64,000 bases of DNA from Olivibacter sp036959255. Its GTDB lineage: Bacteria; Bacteroidota; Bacteroidia; Sphingobacteriales; Sphingobacteriaceae. The first letter of the stretch is position 1, and the number at the start of each line of letters is the position of its first letter. Both the position numbers and the translations under genes were made by a program. Shown piece by piece: positions 42,186 through 50,967 of this stretch. The stretch lies in the NCBI RefSeq assembly GCF_036959255.1, contig NZ_JAWMTI010000006.1, forward strand, positions 186,001 to 250,000. Direction: 5' to 3'. The notes beneath the pieces are model-generated. The model ran no database searches. It had not been told where the DNA came from and saw only the letters and a list, made by a program, of their open reading frames with translations.

Positions 42186-43223
42186 ATGGCAGTAGAGAAA
42201 GATCCCCAAAGCGGCAACACCTTACGAGATTTCACACAGAAAGTTTGGATTACCATGGGTATTGTTACTTTACTGGTGCTCCTCATATTTATATTAAAGG
42301 CAGCATTCAATGTGTTGTTGATGGTATTTGCCGGTAGCCTAATGGCTATCTACTTTCACGGCCTAGCTAATTTGCTGGCCCGTAAGATAAAACTGAAACA
42401 TCATTGGTGCTTGCTCATTGGTGTCGTTACCACCTTGTTATTAATTGCGATGCTTTTTTGGTTTCTAGGTGCTAAAATCTCCATGCAAATTGGTGAACTA
42501 TCGCAAGATATACCTGAAATTTTACAAGACGTAAGAAGCCGGTTACAGAATACCGAGCTGGGCCGTAAGTTATTGTTTTACCTTAGGGATGGGAACAACG
42601 AAAAAATGATCAATTCCTTTCAGGATATTTTCCGCACCAGTTTTGGTGTTGTGGGAGATATCTACATTATTCTGTTTATTGGAATCTTTTTCACCGTTAA
42701 TCCCAAATTATACATAGATGGCATCATTAAATTAATACCACCAAAAGGTAAAGCGCATGCAAGAACTGTCATCAGGCGGCTCGATTACACGTTAAAGGGT
42801 TGGCTGAAGGGTATGCTCATTGCCATGCTTCTGATTGCTGTTTTAAGTTTTATTGGTCTGCGTATTATTGGCATACCGATGAGCCTTGCACTGGCCTTCT
42901 TTGCCGGCCTGCTAAACTTCGTACCCAATTTCGGTCCCATAATCGCGATGATTCCGGCTGTATTGATCGGGTTTACCGAGAGTACCAACGCCGCCCTGCT
43001 CGTTGCTCTTTTATATATTGCTATTCAGGCAATAGAAAGTAATATTGTAACGCCTACCATTCAAAATATGATGATAAAAATCCCACCGGCACTTATAATT
43101 ATCAGTCAGGTTTTTTTTGGGGCGCTTACGGGAGGTTTGGGCATTTTACTGGCAACACCTTTACTCGTAGTCATTATTGTATTGGTCGATGAGCTCTATA
43201 TAAAGAAGCAAGCAAGCGTTTAG
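42186..43223 (+). CDS. AI-2E family (PerM/YdiK) transporter
   Basis: 345 residues with about eight membrane segments. Family motifs are ILKAAFNVLLMVFAGSLMAIYFHG in the first third and LKGWLKGMLIAMLLIAVLSFIGLRIIGIP with LAFFAGLLNFVPNFGPIIAMIPAVLIG in the second half; the C-terminal SQVFFGALTGGLGILLATPL is standard. Members include TqsA, which exports AI-2, and others that act as sodium/proton antiporters, so the substrate is open. It may be co-transcribed with the DUF6766 gene. Confidence 0.88.
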   Translation: MAVEKDPQSGNTLRDFTQKVWITMGIVTLLVLLIFILKAAFNVLLMVFAGSLMAIYFHGLANLLARKIKLKHHWCLLIGVVTTLLLIAMLFWFLGAKISMQIGELSQDIPEILQDVRSRLQNTELGRKLLFYLRDGNNEKMINSFQDIFRTSFGVVGDIYIILFIGIFFTVNPKLYIDGIIKLIPPKGKAHARTVIRRLDYTLKGWLKGMLIAMLLIAVLSFIGLRIIGIPMSLALAFFAGLLNFVPNFGPIIAMIPAVLIGFTESTNAALLVALLYIAIQAIESNIVTPTIQNMMIKIPPALIIISQVFFGALTGGLGILLATPLLVVIIVLVDELYIKKQASV

Positions 43224-43335
43224 TTATTTCTCTACTTAAAATAAAATCCCTATGATGCGTAAACTTCAACACTTAGTAAAAAAGCGCTTCAACTAATTGG
43301 TTCGATTTTGGTTTTTTTACATTCTAAACATTATT

Positions 43336-43608
43336 ATGTTAAGTTTAGTTGCATTGCGATTGATTCGCTTACTACGCCGATGGTCTGCAGGATCTATTGA
43401 TAAGTTTTCTGAAGAAATGCATTTGCCTGTCGAAACTTTGCAGGTAGCGGTTTCCGAACTGGCAGCGAAGAATTTTATTCTAACAGAAGACATGCAAGAA
43501 AACTGCACCGATCAAAACCAGATGCTCGAAATCACGGAATCCGGGCGGAAATATTTAGAAGATCTAGACGGTAAGATTGAAACTTTTCCCAAGAATGACA
43601 AAGCGTAA
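43336..43608 (+). CDS. Small winged-helix-like protein
   Basis: 90 residues from the ATG at 43336; the upstream TTG at 43297 would add a hydrophobic stretch FWFFYILNIIM. SAGSIDKFSEEMHLPVETLQVAVSELAAKNFIL reads like a winged helix-turn-helix with strong helix-turn spacing, followed by LEITESGRKYLEDL, as in short transcriptional or adaptor proteins. If the longer form is used it would be membrane-anchored. Family not recognised. Confidence 0.5.
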   Translation: MLSLVALRLIRLLRRWSAGSIDKFSEEMHLPVETLQVAVSELAAKNFILTEDMQENCTDQNQMLEITESGRKYLEDLDGKIETFPKNDKA

Positions 43609-43844
43609 AGGATCTTATACACTTTTTTCAGGCAATGTATAATTTAATGGATAAGGGCGTTCAGAAAAGAAAACAAAAAGCACGATCATTCTTTATCTAT
43701 TCATGTACTTAAATAATACGAATGTAATTAACTTATTACAAAATTGCAGGCGTAGCGAGTACGCATGTGATGGCATAAAACTTGCCCTTAATAAAATAGT
43801 TATACAAGCAGTATTTCGCTGCAATTATCTATCAGAAAAACATC

Positions 43845-44315
43845 ATGAAAGAAAGCAAAATCAGGAGCATTCAGCTTAGCAGCGTTCGGGAACTACCGGG
43901 TGAAGAAATTAGCAAGCTATTTCAACAATCCATGTTACTTGGAAATTTTATGTACGATCTTCAATTAAGATTGGATGATTCGATTGATTTTGCCAAACGG
44001 TTGGCCTGGCTCAGTAAAGGTTTTTATTTAATTAAATCTGCACAAGAGCCCAAAAAAATAGCAGGTGCTTGCTTTATTTATAAAAGTAAGAATACCCTTT
44101 TTTATGGTGCTGCAATCTTACCGCATCATTACAGCAGGGAACTGTTAAATCAAGCGATCGAACAAATCAGTTCGTTGAGCAGATATTGCTATGGCCTAAC
44201 GGAAATCAATTTCAAATTAACGCTATTTACCTTCGCGATGAGTCAATTGAGCCTGTCATCAAAACACATGGAAGTTCCCGATAACAGCAAAAGCTACCGT
44301 ATTTTTGCAGCCTAG
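43845..44315 (+). CDS. Hypothetical protein
   Basis: 156 residues, no signal peptide or membrane segment. Mixed alpha/beta composition: EEISKLFQQSMLLGNFMYDL is helical, then GFYLIKSAQEPKKIAGACFIYKSKNTLFYGAAILPHHYSRELL suggests an antiparallel sheet followed by helices, a layout somewhat like a GNAT acyltransferase core, but the acetyl-CoA loop is not seen. Unrecognised. A 236-bp gap without visible signals precedes it. Confidence 0.55.
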   Translation: MKESKIRSIQLSSVRELPGEEISKLFQQSMLLGNFMYDLQLRLDDSIDFAKRLAWLSKGFYLIKSAQEPKKIAGACFIYKSKNTLFYGAAILPHHYSRELLNQAIEQISSLSRYCYGLTEINFKLTLFTFAMSQLSLSSKHMEVPDNSKSYRIFAA

Positions 44316-44347
44316 CAAGCAGCAAAAATACGACATGGACAAACTAC

Positions 44348-44725
44348 TTAGTGCTTAGCAGGTTTCATTTTCAGCAGGGAACATACCAAATGCTCGATAT
44401 CACTTAAATCGAAGGGCTTTTTTAGATAGGCATCTGCCTTTGCCTTTTGCGCAATTTCTTCCAGATCATGACCGGCAGAAAAAAGAATAACGGGAATTTT
44501 TTTAAACCGCGCGTTTGACTTTAGTACTTTAGTAGCTTCGCTGCCCGCTAACACAGGCATTCGATTATCGATCAAGATAAGGTCCGGCTTGACTTTCGCT
44601 ACTAGCTCCAAGATATTTTCAGACTTTGAGCTCGATACTACATCAAAATCCAGCGATTCAAAAATTACCGAACAAAAATAGCGTATATCTTGGTCATCGT
44701 CTAAAATTAGAATACGTTTTGCCAT
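44348..44725 (-). CDS. Single-domain response regulator (CheY-like)
   Basis: 125 residues. The receiver is complete: Asp9-Asp10-Asp11 region (ILILDDDQDIR), phospho-acceptor Asp53 in DLILIDNRMPV, Thr/Ser switch in VILFSAGHD and Lys in AYLKKPFD. There is no output domain, so it acts by protein contact. It is not adjacent to a kinase gene; its partner may be one of the kinases elsewhere in the window. Confidence 0.88.
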   Translation of the reverse strand: MAKRILILDDDQDIRYFCSVIFESLDFDVVSSSKSENILELVAKVKPDLILIDNRMPVLAGSEATKVLKSNARFKKIPVILFSAGHDLEEIAQKAKADAYLKKPFDLSDIEHLVCSLLKMKPAKH

Positions 44726-44848
44726 CGTGTTATTAAAAGAATAATTTAAAGATATCTATTGCCCGGACCGAATCAAGCACTTGTATCACCAAATCGTAAC
44801 AAGGCTATGTCTATCCTATCACAAGTTCAGAAAGACATATTGACAAAA

Positions 44849-44873
44849 GAGGTCTTATTTTTTATAAGACCTC
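44849..44873. terminator. Hairpin terminator after CsbD gene
   Basis: GAGGTCTTAT (44849-44858) pairs with ATAAGACCTC (44864-44873) around TTTTT. It lies 25 bp downstream of the CsbD stop on its strand and is followed by a short T-rich tract (TTTTGTC). Confidence 0.6.
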
Positions 44874-44897
44874 CTTTGAATACATGAACAGCTAGAT

Positions 44898-45083
44898 TTA
44901 TAGGCTATTCAAATACTTAACCACTTCCTCTCTCGTCTGGCCGGTTTTTTTCTGCAATTTTCCTACCAACTCATCTTCCTTTCCCTCCGTGTAAGTTAAA
45001 TCATCATCCGTCAATTCGCCCCACTTTTGTTTAACCTTACCTTTAATCTCGTTCCACGAGCCTTTCCATTTCAAATCATCCAT
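44898..45083 (-). CDS. CsbD family stress protein
   Basis: 61 residues. LKWKGSWNEIKGKVKQKWGELTDDDLTYTEGKEDELVGKLQKKTGQTREEV is the whole CsbD domain. CsbD proteins are small, soluble, made in general stress and stationary phase, of unknown mechanism. The N-terminal MDDL and length are standard. Confidence 0.93.
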   Translation of the reverse strand: MDDLKWKGSWNEIKGKVKQKWGELTDDDLTYTEGKEDELVGKLQKKTGQTREEVVKYLNSL

Positions 45084-45351
45084 AATATTCCTCCTTGTTT
45101 AATTATTTTACTAGAACAACACATTATATCCAATAATGTTTCCAAAGATGTCAAACAAATCCAACAAGGAGCTGTTGATTTCGTAAGGAAAATCATCAGG
45201 TATATGATCTTCCGAACATCTACTAAAAATCAAAAAACGGGTTCCTCTACCCTTTTCATTAATTTTCTCACTTTTTACCATCTGGAAGTTTCAGTTATAC
45301 AATCGACCGATCACCAAATCTTTGATTTAAGCTTCATCGTATATAAGCTTA

Positions 45352-46947
45352 ATGTTGTTCAGCAGAAATTATCGGCGCGAATGGGCTATTTTAAAGGAAA
45401 GTATAGTCGAGTGCTGCTCGCCTCATAGGGGTTGGCCAGCCCTCTCCTTCTGCGTTTTTCTGTCCTTTCTGGTTTTATCGATGTGGATAAAAACACCGGA
45501 ACGGAAAGCGTTGACGGAAGAAAGTATGGAGGGAAATATTTCCGGTATAGAGAAGCTTGAAGATCGTTTGACCACCGAGAATGCAATCATCGAAAAATTC
45601 GATAACCAAATAAACATTTTATTGGACAGTATAGAGATTACCCAAACCCAGGCCAAGCGCGAGCACATCGAAAAGCCAACTAGCTTATTACAAAAGAAAC
45701 TTAAAACCATTAAGAAGTACGCGCAAGCGCCTCTATCCCAATTCAATCAAATTCCCACATTTCTAACCAATACCCCACCCCTTGATCACTTGATTGCTTC
45801 TTACAATCAACTACAAATTGACCGGGCGAAGTCCGGATCATCAACTATAAAAACTGATCTACCGTTAAGTTCAACCCTTACCCAAGTTCAATCGGCAATC
45901 TTAAAGTCGTTGGATTCCATGCTAAAAAAAGATCTTGCAACGCTTGAACACCCCATACCGCACGATTTAACAAGGAAATTAAATCGTTTATTTGCATTGC
46001 GGGAAGAAGCGACAAAACAATACGAACAGCTATTGAACAGGTATCGATCTTCTTTTGATCTATTGCCTCAACAAATTGCATCAACCGATATTACAGAAAA
46101 CAAGCAACTGATCGCGTTAAAAAAAAGAGGCTTTTCATCACATCTTTGGTTTGCTTTTATTCCATCTATGATTACCTTGGTGATTGGGATCGCTATTATC
46201 TATTGCAAGAAACATCGCTTTGCACGCGTAATACGGCTAGAAGATATGGCAAACAATAACAAGACCCATCTTCACGTCTGGACGGATGCCTATTCGAAAA
46301 AATCATTATTAGTGTTGCTAAAAGCAGGTACTTCTTCTGTTGGGACGACAATCAGCATTACGACATTGGATCATTCGACCTACCGACAAGAATTACACGA
46401 AAACTTAATTGACCCCTTACTGGAGGTCGGCACCAAACTTCTGCTCATCGATCTTTCTCCTACCGAGCAAGATCTAAGTACTTATAAAGAGCATAAATTT
46501 CTACAAGACTATATACAGAATCCTTCCATACATATTGAAGAAATAATACACCGAGATAAACATTTACCGCTTGATCGCATTTTCTTCAGTCCCCTATTAT
46601 CAAAAGCGGCTTACGACAATTCACCTTCTGCTTGGGATGACGCATACTGGTTATTACAACGGAGCCTGATCAGCGATCGATTTAAAATCCTTTTGAATGT
46701 GCTGAAATCCGAGCAATATTGTGTGTTGATCTTGCAACCATCCCCTATTGATCCACTATATTTTCCACTGTACTTATCATGCAATGATGTATACTTAAAT
46801 ATTTTCAAATACAAGATCAGCGATAGACAGTTTGCGAAAAAGATAGTCGGCCAAACTACAAGTGCCGAAAAAAAAACCATCAACATACTTGATAAATCCG
46901 CTATTTACGAACAAATAAATAACAGCAAGCATGAAAAAAACAATTAA
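45352..46947 (+). CDS. Wzc-like polysaccharide co-polymerase homologue with degenerate ATPase domain
   Basis: 531 residues. Two membrane segments, at about 31-46 and 266-285, enclose a periplasmic coiled coil that contains YNQLQIDRAKSGSSTIKTDL, the counterpart of the YNQLQLER motif of Wzc/GNVR proteins. After the second segment the cytoplasmic part has LLVLLKAGTSSVGTT at 319-333 and KLLLIDLS at 362-369: these match the order of Walker A and A-prime motifs in bacterial tyrosine kinases, but the P-loop lysine is Thr332, so ATP hydrolysis or kinase activity is unlikely. No tyrosine-rich tail. It overlaps the OmpA-domain gene by 17 bp. No capsule genes are adjacent. Confidence 0.6.
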   Translation: MLFSRNYRREWAILKESIVECCSPHRGWPALSFCVFLSFLVLSMWIKTPERKALTEESMEGNISGIEKLEDRLTTENAIIEKFDNQINILLDSIEITQTQAKREHIEKPTSLLQKKLKTIKKYAQAPLSQFNQIPTFLTNTPPLDHLIASYNQLQIDRAKSGSSTIKTDLPLSSTLTQVQSAILKSLDSMLKKDLATLEHPIPHDLTRKLNRLFALREEATKQYEQLLNRYRSSFDLLPQQIASTDITENKQLIALKKRGFSSHLWFAFIPSMITLVIGIAIIYCKKHRFARVIRLEDMANNNKTHLHVWTDAYSKKSLLVLLKAGTSSVGTTISITTLDHSTYRQELHENLIDPLLEVGTKLLLIDLSPTEQDLSTYKEHKFLQDYIQNPSIHIEEIIHRDKHLPLDRIFFSPLLSKAAYDNSPSAWDDAYWLLQRSLISDRFKILLNVLKSEQYCVLILQPSPIDPLYFPLYLSCNDVYLNIFKYKISDRQFAKKIVGQTTSAEKKTINILDKSAIYEQINNSKHEKNN

Positions 46948-47380
46948 TTTAGGTCTGATTGTCTTATTATCCATCGCGACGACCTTGACTTACTCATTTA
47001 CAACAAATAAGTCTATAGCGCATAATAGGTCTCTAAACAGGACGGCAAGAAAATCCTTCAACAACATTGAGTTTCGTTTTGACAGAGCAACCATTCCAAC
47101 GGCCTTTGAAGTAGAGCTGAACGAATTGGTAAGCGAAGCGAAAGAAAAAGGCTACGCCATTAAACTCAGTGGACACGCTGATTCAATAGGCGAATATGTC
47201 TATAATTGGAAATTATCCAAATCGCGTGCAGATCGAGTTAAACGCTATTTGGTAAACAAAGGGGTCGATGCATCAAAAATTGCGGCCACTGAATTCGGTG
47301 ATACCAAACCCATTGCGTCTAACACAACAGCTGAAGGTAGACAAAAAAATCGTCGAGTCGAGATAGAAATAGTCGATTAA
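46931..47380 (+). CDS. OmpA-domain protein
   Basis: 149 residues with a signal peptide (about 1-24). The C-terminal 100 residues are an OmpA/MotB peptidoglycan-binding domain: FRFDRATIPTAFEVELNELV, LSGHADSIGEYVYNWKLSKSRADRVKRYLV and EFGDTKPIASNTTAEGRQKNRRVEI, with the Asp and Arg that bind diaminopimelate. No N-terminal barrel or lipobox. The start lies inside the Wzc-like gene, 17 bp before its stop, so translation is coupled. It may anchor the complex to the cell wall. Confidence 0.88.
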   Translation: MKKTINLGLIVLLSIATTLTYSFTTNKSIAHNRSLNRTARKSFNNIEFRFDRATIPTAFEVELNELVSEAKEKGYAIKLSGHADSIGEYVYNWKLSKSRADRVKRYLVNKGVDASKIAATEFGDTKPIASNTTAEGRQKNRRVEIEIVD

Positions 47381-47393
47381 CCGCTTTCCGATG

Positions 47394-47428
47394 AAAGGCA
47401 GGTTACAGCTGAAGTGACCTGCCTTTTT
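47394..47428. terminator. Terminator between OmpA-domain and anti-sigma genes
   Basis: AAAGGCAGGT (47394-47403) pairs with ACCTGCCTTT (47417-47426), with inner pairs extending the stem, and TTTTT follows. It lies 13 bp after the OmpA stop and touches the anti-sigma gene end. Confidence 0.75.
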
Positions 47429-47429
47429 A

Positions 47430-48263
47430 TTAAATTTTGCCTGCAACCACCATCTGGTCTAAGGTAGGTGCATCTACTCCTCCTTCTTTCTCAACTGTGA
47501 TGGCGAACATCTCTGCCCGCTGGATTGTTTTCATTTGCTGTACAGCATCTAGACGATCTTGGTTGAAAACCCCGGCACTCACCGGTTTTCCATCGACAAT
47601 AGCCCATAACTGATATTGCTTCCCTTTCGGCAGTACCGCAAGTCTGTTCGGCAATAGGAACACTTCTTTTGTACCGGCATCCCAATAAAGAGCCGCAGCA
47701 CGTTCCTCATGGCCCGGCACCCCTTGTAAATCCAATTTTCGCATACCAGGTTTCGCCACGATGGCTATACGTTGACGAAGCGTGTCTGTCTGTCCACGAT
47801 ACTGTGTAAGTTCAGCATTTAATGATCGCTGTTGGGTAGCCATTAATAAGAGTTCATTCTTAAGTTTATTAACTGTATAAAGATGATAAATAGCTCCTAG
47901 TATCAGCAATACAATAGCTGCTGCAGCAACGAAAACAGCACCGGAGGTTTTACGTTGAGCAGGAGCCTTCATATTTACGACCTTCGTATCCGATCCCTCG
48001 GCGGCCTGCGGCTCATTAATTCGCCCATTAATCAAACCCTCCTTTTCCAAGGCCAGCAATATACGGTCTTTGCTATCAGCCGGGGGCGCAGAAGCATTGG
48101 TCTGAGCAAACTGCTCCATGCTTTCCTGCGCTTCCAACAAAGCTTGCTTTATTTCCGGATATTGGGTGCAAAGATTCTCCAGCTCGCGCGCTTCCACCTC
48201 GCTGGCTATACCTAGCACGTACATTTCTATAATTCCGGACGATATGTAAGCCTTCGTATCCAA
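47430..48263 (-). CDS. Anti-sigma factor (RskA-like)
   Basis: 277 residues. The N-terminal zinc-free anti-sigma domain (MDTKAYISSGIIEMYVLG, then EARELENLCTQYPEI) is followed by one membrane segment at about 107-129 and a C-terminal RskA domain with AALYWDAGTKEVFLLPNRLA, LPKGKQYQLWAIVDGKPVSAGVF and FAITVEKEGGVDAPT. It holds the partner ECF sigma factor inactive at the membrane. Its start is 1 bp after the sigma stop, a typical coupled pair. Confidence 0.92.
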   Translation of the reverse strand: MDTKAYISSGIIEMYVLGIASEVEARELENLCTQYPEIKQALLEAQESMEQFAQTNASAPPADSKDRILLALEKEGLINGRINEPQAAEGSDTKVVNMKAPAQRKTSGAVFVAAAAIVLLILGAIYHLYTVNKLKNELLLMATQQRSLNAELTQYRGQTDTLRQRIAIVAKPGMRKLDLQGVPGHEERAAALYWDAGTKEVFLLPNRLAVLPKGKQYQLWAIVDGKPVSAGVFNQDRLDAVQQMKTIQRAEMFAITVEKEGGVDAPTLDQMVVAGKI

Positions 48264-48264
48264 T

Positions 48265-48804
48265 TTAACTTAAAATTTGTCTTAATTGCGCAAGCGCTAA
48301 TCGGGCACGTGTCTTCACGGTACCCAATGGAATTGCTAATTCTTCTGCGATTTCCTCTTGCGTATATCCTTTAAAATAAGATAGCTCGATAATCACTTTA
48401 TGTTCCTCTTTCAATTGCCCCAATACATTGCGCAGCCCCAGGTGATCTACGCGAACTTGCGTCTCATTTCCTGCCACATGCGTACCGGGCTCCAAACTAT
48501 CGGTGCTTTGCGCTTTCTTTCTAATTCCTGATCGGAGATAATCAATTGCCGCATGACGCATGATATTAAGCATCCAGGTAAATAACCTGCCTTTGCTAAC
48601 ATCGTATTGATCGATATTCCGCCATATTTTAACGAATCCCTCCTGCAGCACATCAGTAGCCTCTACCCCCTCTCCGATTATCCGTTGGATAATACCAAAA
48701 AAGGCCGCTGCATAATGATCATACAGGTAACTATAAGCCTGCTGATCCTTACGTTTTAAGAGGACAATCAACTCTTCTTCTGTATAGATGGATTTCGTCG
48801 ACAA
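48265..48804 (-). CDS. ECF RNA polymerase sigma factor (SigK-like)
   Basis: 179 residues. Region 2 covers about 9-92 with YSYLYDHYAAAFFGIIQRII, GFVKIWRNIDQYDVSKGRLFTWMLNIMRHAAIDYLRS; region 4 covers about 122-175 with VLGQLKEEHKVIIELSYFKGYTQEEIAEELAIPLGTVKTRAR. It directs polymerase to a stress regulon and is controlled by the anti-sigma factor in the next gene. The promoter could not be seen clearly in the 350-bp gap upstream. Confidence 0.92.
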   Translation of the reverse strand: MSTKSIYTEEELIVLLKRKDQQAYSYLYDHYAAAFFGIIQRIIGEGVEATDVLQEGFVKIWRNIDQYDVSKGRLFTWMLNIMRHAAIDYLRSGIRKKAQSTDSLEPGTHVAGNETQVRVDHLGLRNVLGQLKEEHKVIIELSYFKGYTQEEIAEELAIPLGTVKTRARLALAQLRQILS

Positions 48805-49086
48805 TGATCAATTAGGTAATAACCGTAAATATAGTTTATTTTTCCATCTTTACAACAAGTTCCATCAGCAATTGTTTTTCGTTAAAAAATCTTCAAATAA
48901 TCATGAATGCCGTAGCAAATTTATTGAATTTAGTGAAGAAATGATTTTTTCGGTGTATTCTCTACGATGGTTATGAGAACATAAGGAATGTAGCCGGATA
49001 GGTGATCTGGAAAACATTTACAAATACATTTGAAATAGTACAGGCTATGAAAAATCGTTCAGAAAGAACATTTATTCATTTGAATG

Positions 49087-49108
49087 AGAGGTGCCACAAG
49101 GCACCTCT
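49087..49108. other. Hairpin in the 353-bp gap 48805-49157
   Basis: AGAGGTGCC (49087-49095) pairs perfectly with GGCACCTCT (49100-49108) around ACAA. It lies 50 bp downstream of the ferritin-like gene 49158-49988 on that strand and may end its transcript, but there is no T-run. The rest of the gap holds no gene or promoter that I can support. Confidence 0.45.
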
Positions 49109-49157
49109 GCATCTACACAAACATCTCTCTCACGTTATTTATGAAGTTAAAGGTTGA

Positions 49158-49988
49158 TCAACTTACAATAAAAAGACTAGCAATCTGTAAAACCGCTTCT
49201 TTTGAAAGTGCTTCGTCAAAGGCCTCCGTAGCCGCATTGACACTAATTTTCCCATTCACACCATTCAATGAAGTAATGTCTGCCCCCGCCTGTACTTTAT
49301 TGTCCTCACCGGCATAAACCGGATCCACTTGGCTTACCCCTGTGTCATTTGCACCGGTTATCCAAGGTTTTAAATTGCTTGCTCCCCCGCCCCTTGCTCT
49401 ACGCATCTGCCTGATATGTGATGCATGGCGGGCCTCTACAGAATGTATATTCAAGGCATAACGTAGGATGTCATCGTTTTCCATTAAATCACCTGCTTGA
49501 CCTTTATAAGCCCTTACCCCCGTATCTTCAAAAGCGTTAGCGACGGCTAAAAAGGTGTCATAATTTGAAAACACATCCGAAAAAGTACCGCCGGCCGTAA
49601 AGTCAAATGTTGGCTTCCCAACCGCGGCCGACCCCAATGCAGTTTTAAGAAAGGCCACGTGCTGATCTTCATGTTCTTTAATAACGGTTATTGCCCCAAC
49701 AGCCGTCGCATTCGGAATTAATCCGCCTGCGGCTAAACCCTTTGTGTAAAATTCGGCTTCCAGGTATTCCAGCGTTAATGCAAAATTTAGTACATCGATT
49801 ATTTTCTGGGGAATCGTCTGTCCATATGCTTTTTTAAACATGCTGCCGATTGCTAGGGGTAAACTGGCGAGTGCTACTTTCGCCCCAAATGTACTTAATC
49901 CCTTAACAGCCGCCCTGCGCGGATTCAGTCTGTCATGGATATCCGCATCCACGTTTTCGATATTTTTAATTATTTCAAAAAGATTCAT
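49158..49988 (-). CDS. Ferritin-like domain protein (Ferritin_2)
   Basis: 276 residues. An N-terminal polar stretch with NPRRAAVKG and a hydrophobic run VALASLPLAIGSMF resembles a Tat-type export signal. A ferritin-like bundle follows: NFALTLEYLEAEFYTKGLAA, VIKEHEDQHVAFLKTALG and NIHSVEARHASHIRQMR supply the usual Glu and His residues of a di-iron site. It is 10 bp downstream of a second ferritin-like gene, so both form an operon. Substrate unknown; proteins of this type occur in stress and desiccation settings. Confidence 0.82.
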   Translation of the reverse strand: MNLFEIIKNIENVDADIHDRLNPRRAAVKGLSTFGAKVALASLPLAIGSMFKKAYGQTIPQKIIDVLNFALTLEYLEAEFYTKGLAAGGLIPNATAVGAITVIKEHEDQHVAFLKTALGSAAVGKPTFDFTAGGTFSDVFSNYDTFLAVANAFEDTGVRAYKGQAGDLMENDDILRYALNIHSVEARHASHIRQMRRARGGGASNLKPWITGANDTGVSQVDPVYAGEDNKVQAGADITSLNGVNGKISVNAATEAFDEALSKEAVLQIASLFIVS

Positions 49989-49998
49989 AATGATTGAA

Positions 49999-50712
49999 TT
50001 AATAGGTGGGTAAATCGCGTGCGTTGATCTTCGTTTTGATAAATGGTGCAGCAGCCGTTAACACTTTCGTTGGGCTCAATGATTTTTCGAGTCCGTTCAT
50101 GTCGACTACATCACTTCCTGCAAAGCTTCCATTTTGAATCAAATCGCGAATCAAGGCAGCATGTCTGGCCTCCACTGAAACGATTTTACCAGCGAGTAAA
50201 AGATATTCCCCTTTCTCAATCAACTGCCCTGCACCATTGTAAGCCGAAACGCCTAGATCTTCAAACACCTTAGCGGTAGCCAGCACTTGCTCTCTGCTTC
50301 CGAAGTTGACGGAAGAAAAATCTACTTCCAGATCGGAAATGGCATTTGCTTGCAAGGCAGCTTTGAAGAATTCACGGTGTGCTACTTCATGATCGCGAAT
50401 ATCCGTTAATAAGCTTTTTTCTAAGTCGGAAATTCCACTGTAGGGTGCTTCTGCAACCTTGGTATAAAATGCAGCTTCTAATTGTTCCAGTGCATAAGCA
50501 TAATTCAGAATGGCGATATCTCCTTTCCCCAGATACACGCCCTCATCCATTCCCGGAGAATTGTCGTCATCTTTATTACAACCTGCCATCGCAATTGCAC
50601 CAATTGCCATACTTGCGCCTGCATATTTCAAAAAGGAACGCCGCTTTAACGATGTTTGTAAGTTTTCTGTACTGTACAGACCTTCTTTTTCCTTTAAATA
50701 ATGATCATTCAT
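49999..50712 (-). CDS. Tat-exported ferritin-like domain lipoprotein
   Basis: 237 residues from the ATG at 50712; a longer frame starting at 50763 adds no signal. Residues about 22-44, LKRRSFLKYAGASMAIGAIAMAGC, give a twin-arginine signal (RRSFLK) ending in a lipobox, so the protein is folded and lipidated outside the inner membrane. The ferritin-like bundle follows (NYAYALEQLEAAFYTKVAEA, DIRDHEVAHREFFKAAL, IVSVEARHAALIRDL) with conserved Glu/His. It is upstream of and paralogous to the gene at 49158. Confidence 0.83.
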   Translation of the reverse strand: MNDHYLKEKEGLYSTENLQTSLKRRSFLKYAGASMAIGAIAMAGCNKDDDNSPGMDEGVYLGKGDIAILNYAYALEQLEAAFYTKVAEAPYSGISDLEKSLLTDIRDHEVAHREFFKAALQANAISDLEVDFSSVNFGSREQVLATAKVFEDLGVSAYNGAGQLIEKGEYLLLAGKIVSVEARHAALIRDLIQNGSFAGSDVVDMNGLEKSLSPTKVLTAAAPFIKTKINARDLPTY

Positions 50713-50967
50713 AAATAATTGATTTAGTATTTCCAATTGTTTAGATAGACATACGACAAGCATTCGTACTTGGATTTACGGAAGGACATTTTTTTTTGCC
50801 GGGTGATTGCTTGAATGGCAATCACCGGTTGGGATCAGAAGGTTTTCAGAGGAGAAGAACAAGGATGTGCTTCATTCGGACGCACACCTTGTATTACAAA
50901 AGTTCAGGCAACTACGTCGAACCAATCGTAAGTTGCGAGCAAAAGACGGTCAGGGAAGTCTATTTTA

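Noticed and set aside
45027..45428. Plus-strand ORF of 133 codons between CsbD and the Wzc-like gene
   Set aside because: It overlaps the CsbD gene antisense and the Wzc-like start, with no signal peptide, domain or promoter.
50379..50714. Plus-strand ORF antisense to the ferritin-like lipoprotein
   Set aside because: Shadow frame of a gene with a clear Tat signal and ferritin-like motifs.
50799..50828. Hairpin CCGGGTGATTGC/GCAATCACCGG as a terminator for carbonic anhydrase
   Set aside because: The T-run is on the wrong side: on the transcribed strand an A-run follows. It may still be a regulatory structure.
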